A DNA stretch of 64,000 nt. Source: Cephalopachus bancanus (Eukaryota; Chordata; Mammalia; Primates; Tarsiidae). The stretch covers positions 4,875,001 through 4,939,000 of the forward strand of contig JAPVLO010000097.1 in NCBI GenBank assembly GCA_027257055.1, given 5' to 3'. The translations under genes were made by a program, and so were the position numbers. The notes under the pieces are model-generated. The model was not told where the DNA came from, ran no database searches, and saw only the letters and a list, made by a program, of their open reading frames with translations. Within the stretch, counting starts at the first letter, position 1; each line of letters begins with the position of its first letter. Shown here piece after piece: positions 1 through 12,202 of this stretch.

Positions 1-1258
1 GCCATGAGTTTCTCAGAACTTGACTGTGATCTTTTTAGATTTACCAAAATATTACCAAGAGTTTATGTAATACCTCATCCGGAAGAGTCATATTTTATTC
101 TCAGATAAAAATCAAGTGGAAGGGACTTGAAGTACTTAACCTTCTGCCTAGAAAGATGGCTTGCCTAAGAATTCTTGAAAAGTTCAGTGGTTTTGCCCTT
201 TCATAATTATTAGAACATAAGACAGTGTGCCATGTTCTATCATAACATGATGGGCTCTTACTAATGGATTTTATGGCCTTAACCTCTTTTTAAAAAAATT
301 AAAATAAATTCAAAAACTACCATGATGATCTGAAAGCCAGTGCAAAAGCTAATAATAATAATAATAAAATAGATAAGCAGTAATATTTTTGAGAATTTCA
401 ATAGCAGGTATGAGAGTAGATTATGTAGAGCAGTGACATACTTTTTTCAAGGAATTCAATTAAGTGGCTAAGACATTTGATGAGGAGTCCTGCAGGTCCT
501 TTAAAAACCTAGTGAAGACCAGCCCACTTTTCCTGTTTATTCTCGGGACACAGTAAACAACAGGGCATCCCTTTTTCTCTCCACTGAATCCAGACATACT
601 TGAGACTCTGCCATGGACTCTTGAGAGCTAATTTTAGTCTTAATATTTCCATATTTCCAATTTGGAGTTGACACTATAAAGATTGGGTATGACTGTGTGT
701 ATTTTCACATAAAAATTGAGTTGTAATAAAGCAGGAGACCTGAACAAGTGATCTTTGCCATTGTTTCTGTTGTTGGTATCATAAAGCAGTTCTCATAATG
801 AAATTTAATATTTGTTTTCAGAGACCCACTCTTCTTATCAGGAATTTTCCTGATTTTTCTTGATTTTCTTTCAGATTATTCTTGAATCCAATCTTTAATG
901 CTCCCAAGTTAGACCGTGCTGAACTGAAGGAATTCCCTATTGCTTCTATTTGCAGTAGTTAGATTTTGTAGGACAAAGAGAAGAGGGGTGCGGGCTAATA
1001 TGTGAATACAAACTCTACGAGGACAAACACAGGATCTTGCTAATTGATAGTTGTTTCTCCACCATTAAGCAGAATTCATTATGATAATAGATACCCAACA
1101 AATGTCTTGAATTGAATGAATATCTGCAAAAAAAAGAAAAAAACGAAGATGCTTTCTTTGGCTTTTGCTAGCTAAGGCTGCAGTAACTGACAACTTCAAA
1201 GTATTGCTGGTTTACAGTAACAAAGGTTTACTTCTTGCTTAAATTATAAATAAGTTGT

Positions 1259-1550
1259 AGACTGGTATGGTGGCTCATACCTGTTATCCAAGTGCTTTGA
1301 GAGGCTGAGGTGAGAGGATCGCTTGAGACCAGGAGTTTGAGACCAGCCTGGCAACACAAGGAGACTCCATCTCTACAAAAATTATTTTTAAATAGCTAGA
1401 CATGATGGCACACACCTGTAGACCTAGCTACTCGGGAGGTTGAGGTGGAAGGAACCCTTGAACCCAGGAGTTTAATGCTGCTGTGAGCTACTTTTGTGCC
1501 ACTGCACTCTAGGCTGGGCGACATAGCAAGACTTTGTCTTTAAAAAAATT
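1259..1550 (+). mobile_element. Old dimeric Alu (AluJ-like)
   Basis: Both Alu arms are readable. The left arm runs from TGGTGGCTCATACCTGTTAT to CTCCATCTCTACAAAAAT, and the right arm ends GCACTCTAGGCTGGGCGACA before an A-rich tail. It is heavily diverged and lacks the bases of the young subfamily found elsewhere in the window, so it belongs to an older wave. It lies in the CDH2 intron in sense orientation. Confidence 0.88.
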
Positions 1551-2334
1551 AAAGAATAATAAGACTAAATCGGCTGTGTTCTGTCAGTGGCTAGATTCCT
1601 GATCTATATGTCTTGTTCATTTTAGAACCCAGGAAAAGATAACATTTCCATCTGAGGCAGGCCATTCTCCTGGAAGAAGGAGAAAGAAGGAACTGGTGGA
1701 AACACATTAGATAAAGTTCTTTAAGCAGCTGTTCTTCACAACTCATCCCATTGCGTTGGCAAAAACCAGTCACATAGCCCACCCTGGCACTGGGGTTGGG
1801 GAGTAAACCCTGACTCCAGGGAGGCACTGTGGTAATGTGGGTGTGTGATCCACCCACAGAAGAAGGGCGGTGAATCACCCGGGGGCAGTAACACAATCTA
1901 CCACAGAAGGGAATTATGCATTTTGAGAAATTGTAGGCTGTGGTTCCCAGTCTTAGCAGAATTGTCTTGTAACTTAGTCTAAAAATAAGATAAAGAAAAT
2001 CCTATCTAAAATTATTTATGTTTTATATATTGAGGTATTTCACTGAAGACCTACTATATTCTATTTTACATAGGTTTTTCTGTGTTATAAATAATATAAA
2101 ATGACATGAGGAAAAGTGATGCTTAATTCAGTAGTTAGGATATGGTAAAAGATACTTGGAGATGGGAAAACTGGTCACATGTACTTTTCTTTCTAGTTTT
2201 TTATTTGAGTCAAGCAGCTGCCATTTTGTTTCATAAAATGTGCCTTTACCATTTTTTTATTTTTTTAAATTCCAAAGCAAGATATTTTCTCCAAACTTAA
2301 TTTTTTGTAAGTACTAGATAATATGCATTGAACT

Positions 2335-2401
2335 CTATGTATGGCAGACACTTTGCTGAGTCCTTGGGTCCTTTTACCTCATTTGGGCTTTATAATAATC
2401 T

Positions 2402-2432
<31 letters not shown>

Positions 2433-2528
2433 TACAAAGGAGGAAGTACTGAGATCCAACAGCTGATACTGGGGTGACCTGAGGTGTCAACTCACAGTCC
2501 GATCTCTTAACTACTACACCATGTGGAC
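2335..2528 (-). repeat. MIR SINE with internal (ATT)n expansion
   Basis: The minus-strand MIR pattern is visible: GCTGAGTCCTTGGGT...TTTACCTCATTTGGGC, then a region like ACAAAGGAGGAAGTACTGAG, and finally CTCTTAACTACTACACCATG. A trinucleotide run (ATT)n at about 2403-2428 sits where MIR normally has a short TATTATTATC stretch, so it has probably expanded from the element itself. Confidence 0.75.
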
Positions 2529-4059
2529 TCTGAGTTGAATTTGCATGCTGTCTTTCCCTACTCCTTTTCTGGAAACTTGAATGAATAGAACACGTGCTCA
2601 TAAAACCCCACATATATGCTCATAAAATGCATGTAGATTGGAAGGAAGATCTGATCTCTCAGGTAGGACAGTCTATGACACATCCTTGATAAGTGAGACC
2701 ACCATAAGCCCACCAGTATTTGTTAAGCCAGAGTTGTGGAGATGCATGTTGGTATGTCTTAAAGTACTAGAATGAAATTGGGGAAAAAATCAGGAAAAAC
2801 ATGCCAAAAAGACCTAATCTTAAATCCTTAGAAGTCTTGCAGAGCATAATTATGAATTAGCTGCAGATACTTTAATATTGAAAAGCATCTATTTACACAA
2901 ATTAAGGACATAGATGGTAATTATTTCCTTTTTTAAAAAGTTTTTTTAATTCTTTGTAAAAGCCAAGTATGCATGTTATTTTAGATTGACAGAAGCCGTC
3001 CCCTCCCCAATATTTATACTACGTGCAGATCTTGGATCATGACTTTTCTAGGGTTTATAGAAACTAGAAGCTACCCTATTTAAAAAAGAAATACATGTTC
3101 ACAATTTATCAGTTAATTCCACACTCCACATGTTTTGTTGATCACATAAATGATTCAATGACTACCTTTCCTTATATAGTATTCACATCTGGCCTGTCTT
3201 CATTCTTCCTTTGATATTCTTCCAATATTAGGTCAATACAATGCTACTTCCTCTTTGAACTGCTATCTCTTAATGTTAGTCTAAATAATTTTCAGCATCC
3301 TGATGATTTTTCTTTGACTTCACAATTTTGTGGTTTAACATTTGCATTGTGTAATGCCTGTTAGGCTAGAAGGTAAATTTGTAGAGGGACTAGGACCATA
3401 TGGCACTCATTTGTATGTCTGTCTCTTGGCCTTACCTATAATTCCTATTCAACCTATTGTCAAAATTCCCTGACCCTGACTCCGATTAGGCTTCATGTAT
3501 CGCATGATTTCATAGCCCTCTTTATTATTTCATGTAACCTATTTCACCAGTAAATTACTTATTCAAAACAGGTCTTGTGCATTGGACTATTGCAAAATCT
3601 CACTTATCACACATTCTAATAAGAATAGCAGTTGTTCCATATATGTTTGTTGAATTAATGAATGAATTGATTTAACAGTAATTACCATAATATAATTTAG
3701 CTTGTATTTCAATGAGAGTTTTTAAAATAAAATCCAGCAATCCTGTTCTATATATTATGTTATTTAAGGTACTTCTTCCTCTGCCTCAAGCAGTCGGCCA
3801 TTCATTTCTGCCACCTGTCACACTTATTCTTCAATTTGCCCCCTCCTGTTCATAAGTCTTGTACTTTCTGACTTGACTCTGTAGGGTTGTTTCTTTGGAG
3901 AGGAAAGACATCAGTTAGTTTTTTTCTAACCTCCAAATGATGATAACCCTAGTTTCTAGATGTTAAAATGTTGTGGTCTGTAAATGGAAATTTACAAACA
4001 AGTGTTTGTTTGATCCCATGGAATCACTAGGATCTGCTTTGTGGTTTTGCAAATTGTAA

Positions 4060-4308
<249 letters not shown>

Positions 4309-4686
4309 ACTTCAGGGTGAACTTGGTTTTTGGACAAGTACAATTTCAACTGATATTCCCAAAAAGCATACAGAAGCTAGGCTTTAACTTTGTAGTCTAC
4401 TAGCACAGTGCTTGCTGGAGGCTTTGGCATAGGCTGCAAACCAATTTGGGCTCAGAGGGAATATCAGTGATCCAATACTGTTTGGAAAAACACTGAGCTC
4501 AGTTACACTTGAATTTTACAGTACAGAAGCACTGGGATTTTATGTGCCTTTTTGTACCTTTTTCAGATTGGAATTAGTTTTATGTTTAAGGCTTTAATGG
4601 TACTGATTTCTGAAACGATAAGTAAAAGACAAAATATTTTGTGGTGGGAGCAGTAAGTTAAACCATGATATGCTTCAACACGCTTT

Positions 4687-4693
4687 TGTTACA
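4687..4693 (+). promoter_or_regulatory. Candidate miR-194 seed match in the CDH2 3' UTR
   Basis: TGTTACA is complementary to the miR-194 seed. CDH2 repression by miR-194 has been reported in human cells. Here only the seven-base match is seen; accessibility and conservation were not tested. Confidence 0.45.
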
Positions 4694-4874
4694 TTGCATT
4701 TGCTTTTCTTAAAATACAGAATTAAACAAACAAACAAAACTCATGGAGCAATTTTATTATCTTGGGGGATGAGACCATGAGATTGGAAAATGTACATTAC
4801 TTCTAGTTGTAGACTTTAGTTTTGTTTTGTTTTTTTTCCCCACTAAAATCTTAAAACTTACGCAGCTGGTTGCA

Positions 4875-4880
4875 AATAAA
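4875..4880 (+). terminator. CDH2: Proximal AATAAA, possible early polyadenylation signal
   Basis: AATAAA lies in TGCAAATAAAGGG, about 570 nt after the stop codon. The downstream sequence has T-rich but not strongly GT-rich stretches. It could give a short 3' UTR isoform, but it is weaker in context than the site at 5475. Confidence 0.35.
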
Positions 4881-5014
4881 GGGAGTTTTCATATCACCAA
4901 TTTGTAGCAAAATTGAATTTTTTCATAAACTAGAATGTTAGACACATTTTGGTCTTAATCCATGTACACTTTTTTATTTCTGTATTTTTTCCACTTCACT
5001 GTAAAAATGGTATG

Positions 5015-5022
5015 TGTACATA
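5015..5022 (+). promoter_or_regulatory. Candidate Pumilio response element
   Basis: TGTACATA matches the eight-base Pumilio consensus TGTANATA in the sense strand of the CDH2 3' UTR. This is a motif match only. Confidence 0.35.
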
Positions 5023-5391
5023 ATGTTTTATTGGCATAGTCTATGGAGAAGTGCAGAAACTTCAGAACATGTGTATGTATTATTTGGACTATGGATTCAG
5101 GTTTTTTGCATGTTTATATCTTTCGTTATGGATAAAGTATTTACAAAACAAAGTGACATTTGATTCAATTGTTGAGCTGTAGTTAGAATACTCAATTTTT
5201 AATTTTTTTATTTTTTTTATTTTTTATTTTTATTTTTTGGTTTGGGGAGGGAGAAAAGTTCTTAGCACAAATGTTTTACATAATTTGTACCAAAAAAAAA
5301 AAAAAGGAAAAGAAAGAAAGGGGTGGCCTGACACTGGTGGCACTACTAAGTGTGTGTTTTTAAGAAAAAAAATGAAAAAAAAAAGCTTTTA

Positions 5392-5398
5392 AACTGGA
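5392..5398 (+). promoter_or_regulatory. Candidate miR-145 seed match in the CDH2 3' UTR
   Basis: AACTGGA is complementary to the miR-145 seed. It lies about 80 nt before the main poly(A) signal, a favourable position near the end of a 3' UTR. miR-145 repression of CDH2 has been described. This is a seed match only. Confidence 0.45.
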
Positions 5399-5474
5399 GA
5401 GACTTCTGACAACAGCTTTGCCTCTGTATTGTGTACCAGAATATAAATGATACACCTCTGACCCCAGCGTTCTG

Positions 5475-5480
5475 AATAAA
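5475..5480 (+). terminator. CDH2: Main CDH2 polyadenylation signal
   Basis: AATAAA in TTCTGAATAAAATGC is followed about 20-45 nt later by GGTGACTGGTTTG and CTTTTTCTTTTC, which resemble the GT- and T-rich downstream elements of a cleavage site. Its distance from the stop codon suits the common CDH2 mRNA. Confidence 0.78.
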
Positions 5481-5500
5481 ATGCTAATTTTGGATCTGGT

Positions 5501-6804
5501 GACTGGTTTGAACTTTTTCTTTTCTACTTGAGCTGCTTTGAATGTTGCAAAAATCCCAAGTACTGGAGTTTCGATGAGAACAACAGTACAAAAGTATGTA
5601 TTTGTTCTTGCGCTATTCACCATTGAAGCACGTAGCATGGCAACGGTGTATGGTGAGCAGCCGAGAGAATCGTGTTGGATCTTATCATCATCATAGAAGA
5701 AAAACATCAAGTGACTCAGGAATAGACCTTCCTGGTGGTGATACACAAATCTCATCCTTTAACTTCAGTGAACTTTTGTGTTAATTCTCAATATAACTTT
5801 TGTTTTAATTTGTTTCTGTTCAAGCTAATGGTTATGCTGATTCTAACAGGCCTTTCCCATTAAAGCCACCAGCATAAAGGAAACGTCAGTAAAATGGGTT
5901 ACAGGACTGCTGTGGAAACGTCAGTGGACATTGGAATGCTCGTGCAATTCATTGAAGCCCTTATTGTATGTACTCAGTGAAACACACTTAGATTTGACTG
6001 GCATTTACTTGACCATTTGCTTTAGTTCGATATAGTCACAGAGGACAAGAAAAGGATACAATACTGCTAAATTTTTGTAAAATTGTTGATGTACTTTACA
6101 GTGATTCATTAGTGAATTTTAACAGAATTGAAAGAATCTTCACTTGTATTTTTCTATTTGCTTCATAATCGTTATCACACCATATATTCTTATACTGTAT
6201 ACTTTGAAAACACTTATATAATATACCTTCTCTAATTAACTCTATGTTTTTTGCTTAACATAAAAGTTATTTTATATTAGACAGTGAAATTTACTTTGCC
6301 ATTGACTCACTCTGTAGGCAATACTTTCTTGTTACTTTTCTAATCATTAAATGCCAGAGTTTACCTCTGGGAATTTCCATAATGAAACTTACTAAATTTG
6401 CTAATTGGAATAGTCTTTTCTAAAATTGATTCTTAGAATGTGCTTCCATGCTGTTGTACATTCAAATGAAACTGAACTGTCTTTTCAAATTCAAACGTTG
6501 TAACACTTAAATTTACATCATTAGATAAATAATGGTTCAAATTATTTTCTTATGGTTGATACACAGTCAGAGACCCAGATCTAGCATATATGGGTAAACT
6601 TTAAGTGTTAATGATAAACATTTTCTATATATAATCAATAAATGTAAATGTTAATTTTTTGTAGCTGTAATACACAACTATATTTCCTTTGTAAAAACTT
6701 TTTTTTTAAAGAAAAGACTAGGAAACTAATAAATAATGGAAGACTTCTGCCCTGCTACAGAAGGACCTTTTGTGTAACTGGTTGATGTAATTTCTAGTTC
6801 TGCA
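5501..6804. other. CDH2 3' flank, single-copy, with possible distal poly(A) signals
   Basis: I see no interspersed repeat or coding exon. Two further AATAAA hexamers occur at 6637-6642 and 6728-6733, so a longer 3' UTR isoform could extend this far. The lack of repeats for 1.3 kb, in a window otherwise full of them, is compatible with that. Open frames here are short and unlike known proteins. Confidence 0.5.
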
Positions 6805-7161
6805 TCCAAAAAACATTTTTGCATATACATTTCCATAAAGATTTTATTTTGTTTTTGTGAAAATGAGATTGTACATTATGTATTATTCTGTAATTTGCCT
6901 TTTTCACTAAGGGTGTATCTTTGAAAATTTTTCATATGAGTATATAAGTACACCTACCTCATTCTTTTTAACTGCAACATAGTACTCCATACTATGGACA
7001 AAATAGTTTTATTGAGCCATTTCCTAATTAATTTGTTGTTTCCAATTTTTCCACTATTAAAAACAATGCCACAATAAACATCCTTGTGCATGTCTCTTTG
7101 CATGAGAGTATTTCTCTAATACTAATAGAGGCTTGGATATGGAATTGCTGGATTAAAGACT

Positions 7162-7598
7162 GTGAAGAGGAGTTAATTAAATATGGCTGAAATTATAAAT
7201 GTTTTAGCATGCGTCAAAGTGCCTTTCAGCTAAAAGAAGACAAGGCTCTCTAAAGCCAACAACATCCTCCTCTGGCAGAGGATTTTCTGCAGCTCAAAAT
7301 AGTAACCACAGAATGTAAGAAAATCTAGCAAAGGCCTTATTCCCTATACTTTGCAAGTTAGCCTTTGAGTCAAGCCACAATACTAGTTTGAACTATTTGG
7401 TAAAATGACTGTAACCATGTGATGTAACAAAAACCTTGAAAACTGTACATTTATGCACATGGTTTCTGAACCCTATCCAGAACATGTTTTTCTAGACCAT
7501 TCCTGGTGATTTGGATCTCTTCTGAAATACTGCTAATGAAAAACATGCATATAGAATCCTAGACTCTCTGTAAAGTAGGTTGTTTTCTATGATAAAAG
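7162..7598. mobile_element. Unclassified ~437 bp insertion within the L1 (LTR-like)
   Basis: L1 3'-end sequence breaks after GCTGGATTAAAG (about 7160) and resumes at TATGTGCACTTTAAA (about 7599), where the L1M consensus would read straight through. The ~437 bp between is not L1. TAAAG and TAAAAG at the two borders could be a short target duplication, which suits an LTR or DNA element. I do not recognise the family. Confidence 0.45.
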
Positions 7599-8575
7599 TA
7601 TGTGCACTTTAAATTTTAATAAGACATTGCCAAGTTTTCCTAATTACAGACTGTATCAATTTACATTCCGATCAGCACAGTCTACAAAAATCTATTACAC
7701 TCACCCTCCACAGTCCTAGACATTGAGCATGTTTACAAGTTTTGCCATGTCGGAGAGGCAGCAAAAGATGCCTCATGTTAGTAATTAGACTTTCCCCTAA
7801 TGAGACTGAGGGCTTTTCTTTTTTTTTTTTTTTTCTTATGCTTATTTGTGTTTCTTCGAATAATCTATTTTCATTTCACTACTGAATTATTTGCCTTTTT
7901 TCCAATTAATTAGCAAGGACTCTTTATATGCATTTTTTCCCCTGGCCTGTTGCTAATCTAGTAAATTTTCTTACAGGAATTTGTATGTTTATGTGGTTTA
8001 TTCTCATTATGTTTGAATTTTTAAGAAAGTCTTTCCACCTTCAAATGATACAATTACTCTTTTGTATTGTTTTCATTGTTTTGCCTTTAGCTCTTTAATT
8101 CACCTAGAAATTATTTTGTATAATGTAGAAATCTGTTTATCAGTATTTCCTGACATGGACTCTTTTCCAAACACTACTTTTTAGAAACTTCAGGCTAAAC
8201 CCAGCCATGTGAAATGCAACTTTTATCGTATACATAGTTCCTATGTGAGCATGTATTTGCTTCTAGATTTTTTATTTTGTTCCATTGATTTAATTCCTGT
8301 ATACCACTCAATTGTTACAGTGTAATTATCAGTTCTGAGAAGCCGCTACCTATACTGTTCTTTTTAATCAAAATTTTCTATATTCTTTTTCCACATTTTC
8401 TCTTGTGCATAAATTTTAGAAATATTTTTATCAAGTCCAGTAACAGATTTTACTCAAAATTGTATTGAGTTGTGAAAATTTAACAGTTTTATCTGTTATC
8501 CCATCCAATACTATGCAATTACTTTTCAGATCATATATATATATATGCATGTATGTGTGTATATATAATTAAAAA

Positions 8576-8735
8576 GACATGCAGAATCCTAGAGTCTCTG
8601 TGAAGTAAGTTATTTTCTATGATAAATGTATGTCAACCATTGTTTTGTTAAGCATTGGCCAGGTCACCTGGCTCTTTGAGCTATGGCCACCATGTTTCCT
8701 AATTTTGACTCCTTCCCCTACCTTGGGGAGGTGAA

Positions 8736-8779
<44 letters not shown>

Positions 8780-8849
8780 TGCTTTCTAAATAAACTATAT
8801 TTTCGAATCTAAAAAAAAAAGATGCACTGTAAATTTTAATAAGACATAT
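8576..8849. repeat. Second copy of the 7543-7628 segment, split by a retroposon
   Basis: 8576-8635 (CATGCAGAATCCTAGAGTCT...TTTTCTATGATAAATGTATG) matches 7545-7603, and 8821-8849 (TGCACTGTAAATTTTAATAA) matches the sequence that follows directly at 7603-7630. Together they form a locally duplicated ~85 bp block, with 8636-8820 inserted into the second copy. Confidence 0.65.
8636..8820 (+). mobile_element. Unnamed polyadenylated retroposon, copy 1
   Basis: This ~185 bp insertion contains CTTTGAGCTATGGCCACCAT, CTACCTTGGGGAGGTGAATC, an expanded (CT)n run (8741-8776), AATAAA at 8789-8794 and an A10 tail starting 17 nt later. That order is typical of a reverse-transcribed Pol II transcript. It interrupts a duplicated L1-derived block. 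A second copy is at 31739-31909. I see no Pol III A/B boxes. Confidence 0.6.
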
Positions 8850-10144
8850 ATATGTATATAGTGTGTATATACACACACATTCTTGGAGTTTCACTCAACA
8901 TCTCATTTTATTTCACCCTTATAATTTGTATTACTATTATGAGTGGGTTCTTTGTATTTTTTTTTTCCTAATGATTTTTTTACTGCTCTGTTGTAAATTT
9001 ATCAACGGTTATTTCTCTTGTTTCTGTCTTATTTTACTCTTGTATTAGTTCTAATAGCTTTTTGTTGATTGCCTTGACTTTCCTGACAAATAATCATGAC
9101 TGCAAGTAATGATAGTTTTTTCCTCTCTTTCCAAGATTAATACTTTTTTTTTTCTGTGCAGTTAATAGCAGTGATGGTCACTCTCGTTATTATTCCTACT
9201 AAAGTAGGAAGACTTTGTACATTTCATCACTACACATAACATTTATTATAGTGTAATTTTATACTTTGTCTGCTTTGAGATTTTTGCATGTGTATGTAGA
9301 ATTTTATAAAACTCACTTTCTTCATCTACATGGATGGTTATATATTAAATGATTGATGCAACAAGTTATATTATGAATGTCATTAGATTTTCTAACGTTG
9401 AATCAAACTTTCTTGGAATAAGCCCTATTTGGTCATAATATTTTTCTTTTAATAGGCTGATGTATTCGATTTGCTGCTACTTTACTTAGAATTTTACATT
9501 ACATGTGATTTTCTTATACAACTCTGTTTTTCTCATTGTTTTTGATCAATTTTAGTCTCAGACTTATGCTAGTCTAAAATACATATTTTAAAAGATTGAC
9601 ATTTTCCTTATGCTCTGACTTACATGCAGCGTAATATGTTTGTGAAAAATTTATTGGAATTCTTATGCAATGTTACCATCTTGGGAATTGTTTCCTAAGT
9701 GGGATTTGGTGTATTCAGGTTTTTCATTTATTTTTGACTAATTTTCACAAATGACATTTTTCTGAAAACTCAATTTTATCTAACTTTTAAGGATTTATTG
9801 ATAGAAAATTTCATATAGCATTCTTAAAATCTATTTCATACTTTAGGATACATTTTATTTTCTCACTCCCTTTTTTAAATTTTTATGACACATATTTCTT
9901 TTACTGAAAGCAAATAGCTCATGATATTGTATAAATAAATGAATCCGTTTTTTTAAAGAAAGATAAATTTGTTCATATTCTGGAATTTTACAAATTGATA
10001 ATAACTACATCAGCTGAAGAAAAGCCTCAAAAATGGTTATAAATAACTAAGTTGGATGTTAAATTTAATTTTTAGAAATATGAGCTGCCTGCTCAAATAG
10101 TCTGTTTCAACATGCAAGTGTACAATGGATATTTATTTAATTTA

Positions 10145-10290
10145 TTCATTTATTATCAATTATTTTGTTTTTATTTCAATTGCTTTGTGGGGTACAAATA
10201 GTTTGTACAATATGGCTGCATTGTATATTAACAAAAAAATCTGGGCTTTAAGTGTACCCACTACCTTCACCTGTGCAGATACAGTGGGTA
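10145..10290 (-). mobile_element. Short L1 3'-end fragment, minus strand
   Basis: GGGGTACAAATAGTTTGTAC...TCTGGGCTTTAAGTGTACCC follows the reverse complement of an L1 3' UTR and begins with a T-rich tract as expected for an antisense poly(A). It probably inserted into the larger minus-strand L1 around it. Confidence 0.6.
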
Positions 10291-11311
10291 CATAAAGAAC
10301 ATATTCTTTCCTGCTGTAAAAAGACATGTAGCTCTTACATCTACAGGTTTAAAACATCAGAAATCCTGGTTTTTTGCTTTGGCTTATTTTCGTGATAATT
10401 ACTACATAACAAATTCATATTTCCTTAACTAAAACTAATATCAAAAACTTACTCCCTTGCTAAAACTTTTTTTTAATCAAGCTTAGTCAAAAGTGTTGTT
10501 TATTATTGTTTTTTTAAAACTGGATTTTAGATTTATTGATATAGAATATTTAGTCACTTGGCTACTGGGTACTCATTTCTCCAAGCCTGATAACTTGTTT
10601 TTCACACATCTAATATTTTACTTATTTTGTTATATCAGTTCCTGAAGGAGGTAATTAACATTTTCTGGTAGCTTTTTGGATTTGTGTATTTCCAATCCAT
10701 GTTGATGTGTGCTTAAAATTGTTGAATTGGGACTTTTACCAATAAAAAATACATCACTTGGTAACTTTCAGTGCTTTTAACGCTAAATTCCACTTTGCTC
10801 AATATTAATGTAACATACCTCTTTTCTTTTTTGTTTGTTTTAGCCAAATATATATGTATCTGATTTTAGCCTGATACAGCCTATCACTTTGTTGTTAACA
10901 ACTTTTGTATAATTTTTATTTTTACCTATTTGTAAACAACATATACATTTTAAAACTTTGTTTCTTTGCCATTTTCACTATATTGCACTGTAACAGTGCA
11001 TTGACCAATACACCAGTCTTGATAATAATTTGACTTTTGCAGCTTACCATCTTTGAGACCAGGAACTTCCACTCCTGTATTTAGAGATTCAATTTTGGTG
11101 AACTAGGCTCTCACTGATTGTTTCTGTAGCTTTCAAGAGTATCTTCAGGCCACCAGCATGTGACTTGACATCAATGGTATACAAAGCAGAAGAGTCATTA
11201 TAAACCAGGCCTCTTTCCCCTCTCATTTTTACCTTATTATAGCTTTATAATTGTTCATTTAAAACCCACTAAAGTTTTCCTCATTGAGGGAAAAATGGTT
11301 GTTTTCATTTT

Positions 11312-11622
11312 ATTTTATTTATTTATGTATTTATTTTGAGTTGGAGTCTCACTCTTGTCACCCAGGCTGGAGTGCAGTGGCACACTCACAGACACCGCAG
11401 CCTTGACCTGCTGTACTCAGGTGATCCTTTTGCCTCAGCTTTCCAAATAACTAAAATTATTTGTGCATACCACCACGCCCAGCTAAATTTGTTGATTTTT
11501 TTGTAGAGACAAGGTTTCACCAAGTCTCCCAGGCTAAGCTCGAACACCTGGGCTCAGGCAATGCCCTCACCTCAGCCTCCCAAAATGCTGGGATTACAGG
11601 CTTGGGCTACCGTGCCTGGCCT
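11312..11622 (-). mobile_element. Full-length old Alu, minus strand
   Basis: Starting from a T-rich tail, GAGTTGGAGTCTCACTCTTG leads through both arms to CGTGCCTGGCC. Near-identical flanks GTTTTCATTTT (11301-11311) and ATTTTCATTTT (11623-11633) are the target-site duplication. An open frame of about 100 codons across it is an Alu artefact. Confidence 0.92.
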
Positions 11623-11889
11623 ATTTTCATTTTCAGAGGAAAATTAGAAGACCAACTAATAAGGAATACTGTAAAATCTGAGGGATTCATACTTCCTGAA
11701 TGTCACTTTTTTCACTCAGACAGTATGATTTTAAGACCATACAAATATAAACTATCTCACAGTTAGTTGTCTTACCACCACATCCTCAACAGCAACAGGC
11801 AAACAACAAAAACCTTCCTTCCTACGAAACATCCAATAATTGGCCCATTAAAAAAAAAGGGAATTGTAGAAAAGAGCAGCAAAAGCATT

Positions 11890-12190
11890 TTTCTTTTTCT
11901 TTTTTGGGTTGCAGTCTCACTCTGTCACCCAGGCTGTAGTGCAGTGGCACACTCATGGCCACCCCAGCGTAGACCTGCTGGGCTCCGGCAATCCTTCTGC
12001 CTCAGCCTTCCAAAGAGCCAGAACTACAGGTGCACGCTATCACACTGGGTTAATTTTTTTTTCAATTTATTGTAGAGGGGAGGTCTCGCCAAGTTGCCCA
12101 GTCTGATCTATGAACCTTCAAGCTCAGGCAATCCAGTCACCTCAGCCTCCCAAAGTGCTGGGATTACAGGCTGAGCCACTGAGCCCAGCC
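11890..12190 (-). mobile_element. Old Alu, minus strand
   Basis: TTGCAGTCTCACTCTGTCAC through CTGAGCCACTGAGCCCAGCC covers both arms. The flanking TTTCTTTTTCTT on either side looks like a target duplication. It lies about 270 bp from the preceding Alu in the same orientation. Confidence 0.9.
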
Positions 12191-12202
12191 TTTCTTTTTC
12201 TT

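Larger units (their letters stand above)
4309..5500 (+). other. CDH2: CDH2 3' untranslated region
   Basis: This is the sequence from the stop codon to the first strong polyadenylation site. The length, about 1.2 kb, matches my recollection of the common CDH2 mRNA. It is AT-rich and free of interspersed repeats. A long T/A-rich stretch (about 5195-5240) is followed by an A13 run and purine-rich sequence (5293-5330). The end is inferred from the AATAAA at 5475-5480 plus about 20 nt, so the exact cleavage position is uncertain. Confidence 0.8.
6805..11010 (-). mobile_element. Old L1 (L1M-type) remnant, minus strand, interrupted
   Basis: Read on the plus strand, the sequence follows reverse-complemented L1. 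It opens with 3'-end text (ATTCTTTTTAACTGCAACAT...GGAATTGCTGGATTAAAG, about 6950-7160) and resumes at 7600 with CAATTTACATTCCGATCAGC. Antisense ORF2 reverse-transcriptase sequence follows (9280-9500, GAATAAGCCCTATTTGGTCA) and then 5' ORF2 sequence (10640-10940, TTCCTGAAGGAGGTAATTAA). All frames are broken. Insertions at 7162-7598, about 8576-8849 and 10145-10290 split it. The subfamily is not determined and different pieces could come from more than one L1. Confidence 0.72.

Noticed and set aside
5596..5784. 62-codon frame downstream of the CDH2 stop, possible extra exon
   Set aside because: It overlaps the poly(A) region, has no acceptor or donor context and no recognisable protein sequence.
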